Source: Myxococcales bacterium | GTDB lineage: Bacteria; Myxococcota; Myxococcia; Myxococcales; Anaeromyxobacteraceae | DNA length: 7,068 nucleotides | Reading direction: 5' to 3' | Assembly: GCA_021779335.1 (NCBI GenBank) | Contig: JAJYAW010000143.1 | Span: forward strand, 1-7,068 | Shown here: positions 5,477 through 7,068 of the stretch, one piece after another | Position numbering within the stretch: the first letter of the stretch is position 1 | Layout: each line of letters opens with the position of its first letter | Notes under the pieces: model-generated | The model's input: only the letters and a program-made list of their open reading frames with translations | Databases searched by the model: none | Told to the model about the DNA's origin: nothing | Program-made: the position numbers and the translations under genes

Positions 5477-7068
5477 GCTTCCGCCTCAGGATCACGCTGG
5501 TCATGTCGTCGGCCTGCGACGCCATGAAGTTCTCGGCCCGCTCGAAGATGGTGGCCAGCACCTGGGAGGCGGTGCGCGGGCCCGGCTCGCCGAGCAGCGC
5601 GGCCAGCCGCTCCTCGCCGAAGAGCTCCCCGTCCGCCGCGGTGGCCTCCACCACGCCGTCGGTGATGAGGCAGAGCACGTCGCCGCGCCCCACCTGGAAC
5701 TCGCGCTCCACCACCGAGGGGGTGACGTCCTCGGTGAGGCCCACCCACGGCCCGGCCGGCTCCAGGACGTCCACCGCCCCGCCCTCCCGGCCGATGAAGA
5801 CCGGCTGGTGCGCCCCGGCGCAGAGGAAGCGGCCGTCGCCCATGTGGCGCAGCGCCATCAGGGTGAGGTAGTCGTCCCGCCCCATGCGCACGCGCACGTT
5901 CTCGTGGATGACCCGGTTGACGGCCGAGATGACGTCCCGCGGGTGGCAGGTGGGATCGTCGGCGATGGCCGAGTAGGCCGCCGCCTGGGCCATCATCATG
6001 ACCAGCCCCGAGTTGATGCCGTGGCCCGAGACGTCGCCGATGAGGATCCAGAACGTGTCCGGGAAGGCCAGCACGTCGTAGAGGTCGCCGCCCACGTCCT
6101 CGGCCGGCTTCATGCGGGCCGCCACCTCGTAGCCCCGCACGGCCGGGCTGTTGGGCAGGATGGCCGTCTGGATGCGGTGGGCGATCTGGACCTCCTTGCG
6201 GAGGGCCTCGGTGCGCTGCAGCTCGTCGCGCGAGCGGGCCACCTCGGCGACCATGGTGTTGAACGAGCCGACGAGGTGGCCCAGCTCGTCGGTGTAGATC
6301 TGCGGCAGGCGGGTGGTCAGGTCGCCGCGCGCCACCCGGGACATGGAGCCGGCCACCTCGGTGAGGGGGCGGGCCGCCGCCCGGAGCGCCCAGACGCTGG
6401 CCAGGGCCGCGCCCAGCAGCACCACCGCGTAGAGGGTCGCCAGCATGAGGCGCATGGTGAAGAGCTGGCCGTAGGCGGCCTCCTCCGACTCGATCATCGC
6501 CGAGGACCAGCCCGGCGCGTCGGTGGCCGGGGCGGAGCGGACCGCCAGCAGCGCCTGGCCGCCCGACCCGCGGAACCGCTCCAGGAGGCCCGGCGTGCCG
6601 GCCGCCTGCACCAGCGGCGCGAAGACGGCGGGGTTGACGCCCGGCGGCGCCAGCACCAGCCGGTGGCTGGCGTCGTGCACCAGCGGGACCAGGGAGGCGT
6701 CGTTGCCGTTGATCTCGGCCAGCAGCCTGGACACCGACCGCGTGGAGAGGGCGCCCAGCATGGCGCCCACCACGTCGGAGGCGAAGTCCTTGACGGGCAC
6801 CGCCACCAGCAGCACCGGCTCGTCGCCGCCCTCGGCGTCGAGCTGGGAGAGCACGCCGAGCTCCACGGAGAGGGGCTCGCCCTCCAGCGCCCGGTCGACG
6901 CTGTCGAGCCGGATGGTGCGGCCCCGCTGGCCGGCCAGGGCCACCCCGCGCCGCGCCCCGGCGGCGCCGGCGCGCACGCCGGCGGTCATGGCGGCCTCGG
7001 GGCCCAGCAGCGCCGCGGCGGCGATGCTGCCGCCCTGCTCCTGGATGAGCCGGCGCAGGTAGTCCTCG
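5460..7068 (-). CDS. Membrane sensor-HAMP-PP2C phosphatase (SpoIIE/RsbU/SiaA-like), 5' truncated
   Basis: Open to the window's right edge with no stop, so the ATG at 6989 is not the true start; 535 residues are visible (numbered from 7067). Residues 1 to ~204 look extracytoplasmic, probably a Cache-type sensor (family not certain). Residues ~205-228 form one membrane helix; the first helix must lie beyond the window. HAMP follows (~229-276), then a charged helical linker (~277-308), then a PP2C/SpoIIE phosphatase domain (~309-535). Metal-binding aspartate motifs are all present: EDVGGDLYD (323-331), GDVSGHG (344-350), ITDG (468-471) and the terminal DDM (520-522). Known family role: Mn/Mg-dependent dephosphorylation of phosphoserine on a STAS antagonist. 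As the first of three overlapping genes, it would sense a periplasmic signal and reactivate the STAS protein encoded downstream. It ends in TAA within the kinase start region. RsbU-like versus SiaA-like cannot be settled here. Confidence 0.9.
   Translation of the reverse strand, partial: EDYLRRLIQEQGGSIAAAALLGPEAAMTAGVRAGAAGARRGVALAGQRGRTIRLDSVDRALEGEPLSVELGVLSQLDAEGGDEPVLLVAVPVKDFASDVVGAMLGALSTRSVSRLLAEINGNDASLVPLVHDASHRLVLAPPGVNPAVFAPLVQAAGTPGLLERFRGSGGQALLAVRSAPATDAPGWSSAMIESEEAAYGQLFTMRLMLATLYAVVLLGAALASVWALRAAARPLTEVAGSMSRVARGDLTTRLPQIYTDELGHLVGSFNTMVAEVARSRDELQRTEALRKEVQIAHRIQTAILPNSPAVRGYEVAARMKPAEDVGGDLYDVLAFPDTFWILIGDVSGHGINSGLVMMMAQAAAYSAIADDPTCHPRDVISAVNRVIHENVRVRMGRDDYLTLMALRHMGDGRFLCAGAHQPVFIGREGGAVDVLEPAGPWVGLTEDVTPSVVEREFQVGRGDVLCLITDGVVEATAADGELFGEERLAALLGEPGPRTASQVLATIFERAENFMASQADDMTSVILRRKHDDDQ

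Noticed and set aside
6987..6989. ATG at 6989 as the true start of the phosphatase
   Set aside because: The frame stays open to the window edge with 26 further plausible residues, and a sensor of this type needs an N-terminal membrane helix that is not yet seen. The gene is therefore truncated by the window.
6523..7062. Plus-strand open frame opposite the sensor region of the phosphatase
   Set aside because: Ser/Pro/Thr/Arg-rich shadow translation with no domain, opposite a well-supported gene.

Overview
This window is very GC-rich (roughly 70% by eye, with G or C in most third codon positions). Its gene content points to a deltaproteobacterial/Myxococcota-type genome, probably close to Anaeromyxobacter. 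The taxonomic guess is inference from composition and gene families; no marker gene is present. I see no RNA genes, insertion sequences or CRISPR arrays.

Layout. Positions 2-262 (+) hold the last 86 codons of a TPR-repeat protein. Positions 263-391 are a relatively AT-rich intergenic stretch with candidate promoter and operator elements. Positions 392-3400 (+) encode one 1002-residue polypeptide that joins an NfnA-like flavin/[2Fe-2S] subunit, an NfnB/GltA-like two-[4Fe-4S] flavoprotein subunit, a Cys-rich zinc-ribbon/rubredoxin-like segment and a rubrerythrin-type diiron domain. A strong hairpin terminator follows. Positions 3580-4539 (+) encode an exported protein, probably a beta-barrel, that begins with a CxxCxC motif after its signal peptide. 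A perfect 9-bp palindrome fills the 27-bp gap between this gene and the converging minus-strand operon.

The minus strand, read from 7068 down to 4567, carries three overlapping or tightly coupled genes: a membrane-bound sensor-HAMP-PP2C (SpoIIE/RsbU/SiaA-like) phosphatase that enters from beyond the window, an RsbW/SiaB-like GHKL ATPase, and a STAS-domain protein. Together they make a complete phosphatase-kinase-antagonist partner-switching cassette. No sigma factor or diguanylate cyclase target is visible in the window.

The most unusual item is the NfnAB-ribbon-rubrerythrin fusion. All cluster-binding cysteines and all six expected diiron ligands appear intact. This suggests that an electron-bifurcating or NAD(P)H-linked transhydrogenase is covalently wired to a peroxide- or oxygen-reducing diiron site. 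The second point of interest is the partner-switching cassette, whose kinase lacks a recognisable G1 (DxGxG) box and whose STAS protein has Asn in place of the usual Asp before the phosphorylatable Ser.
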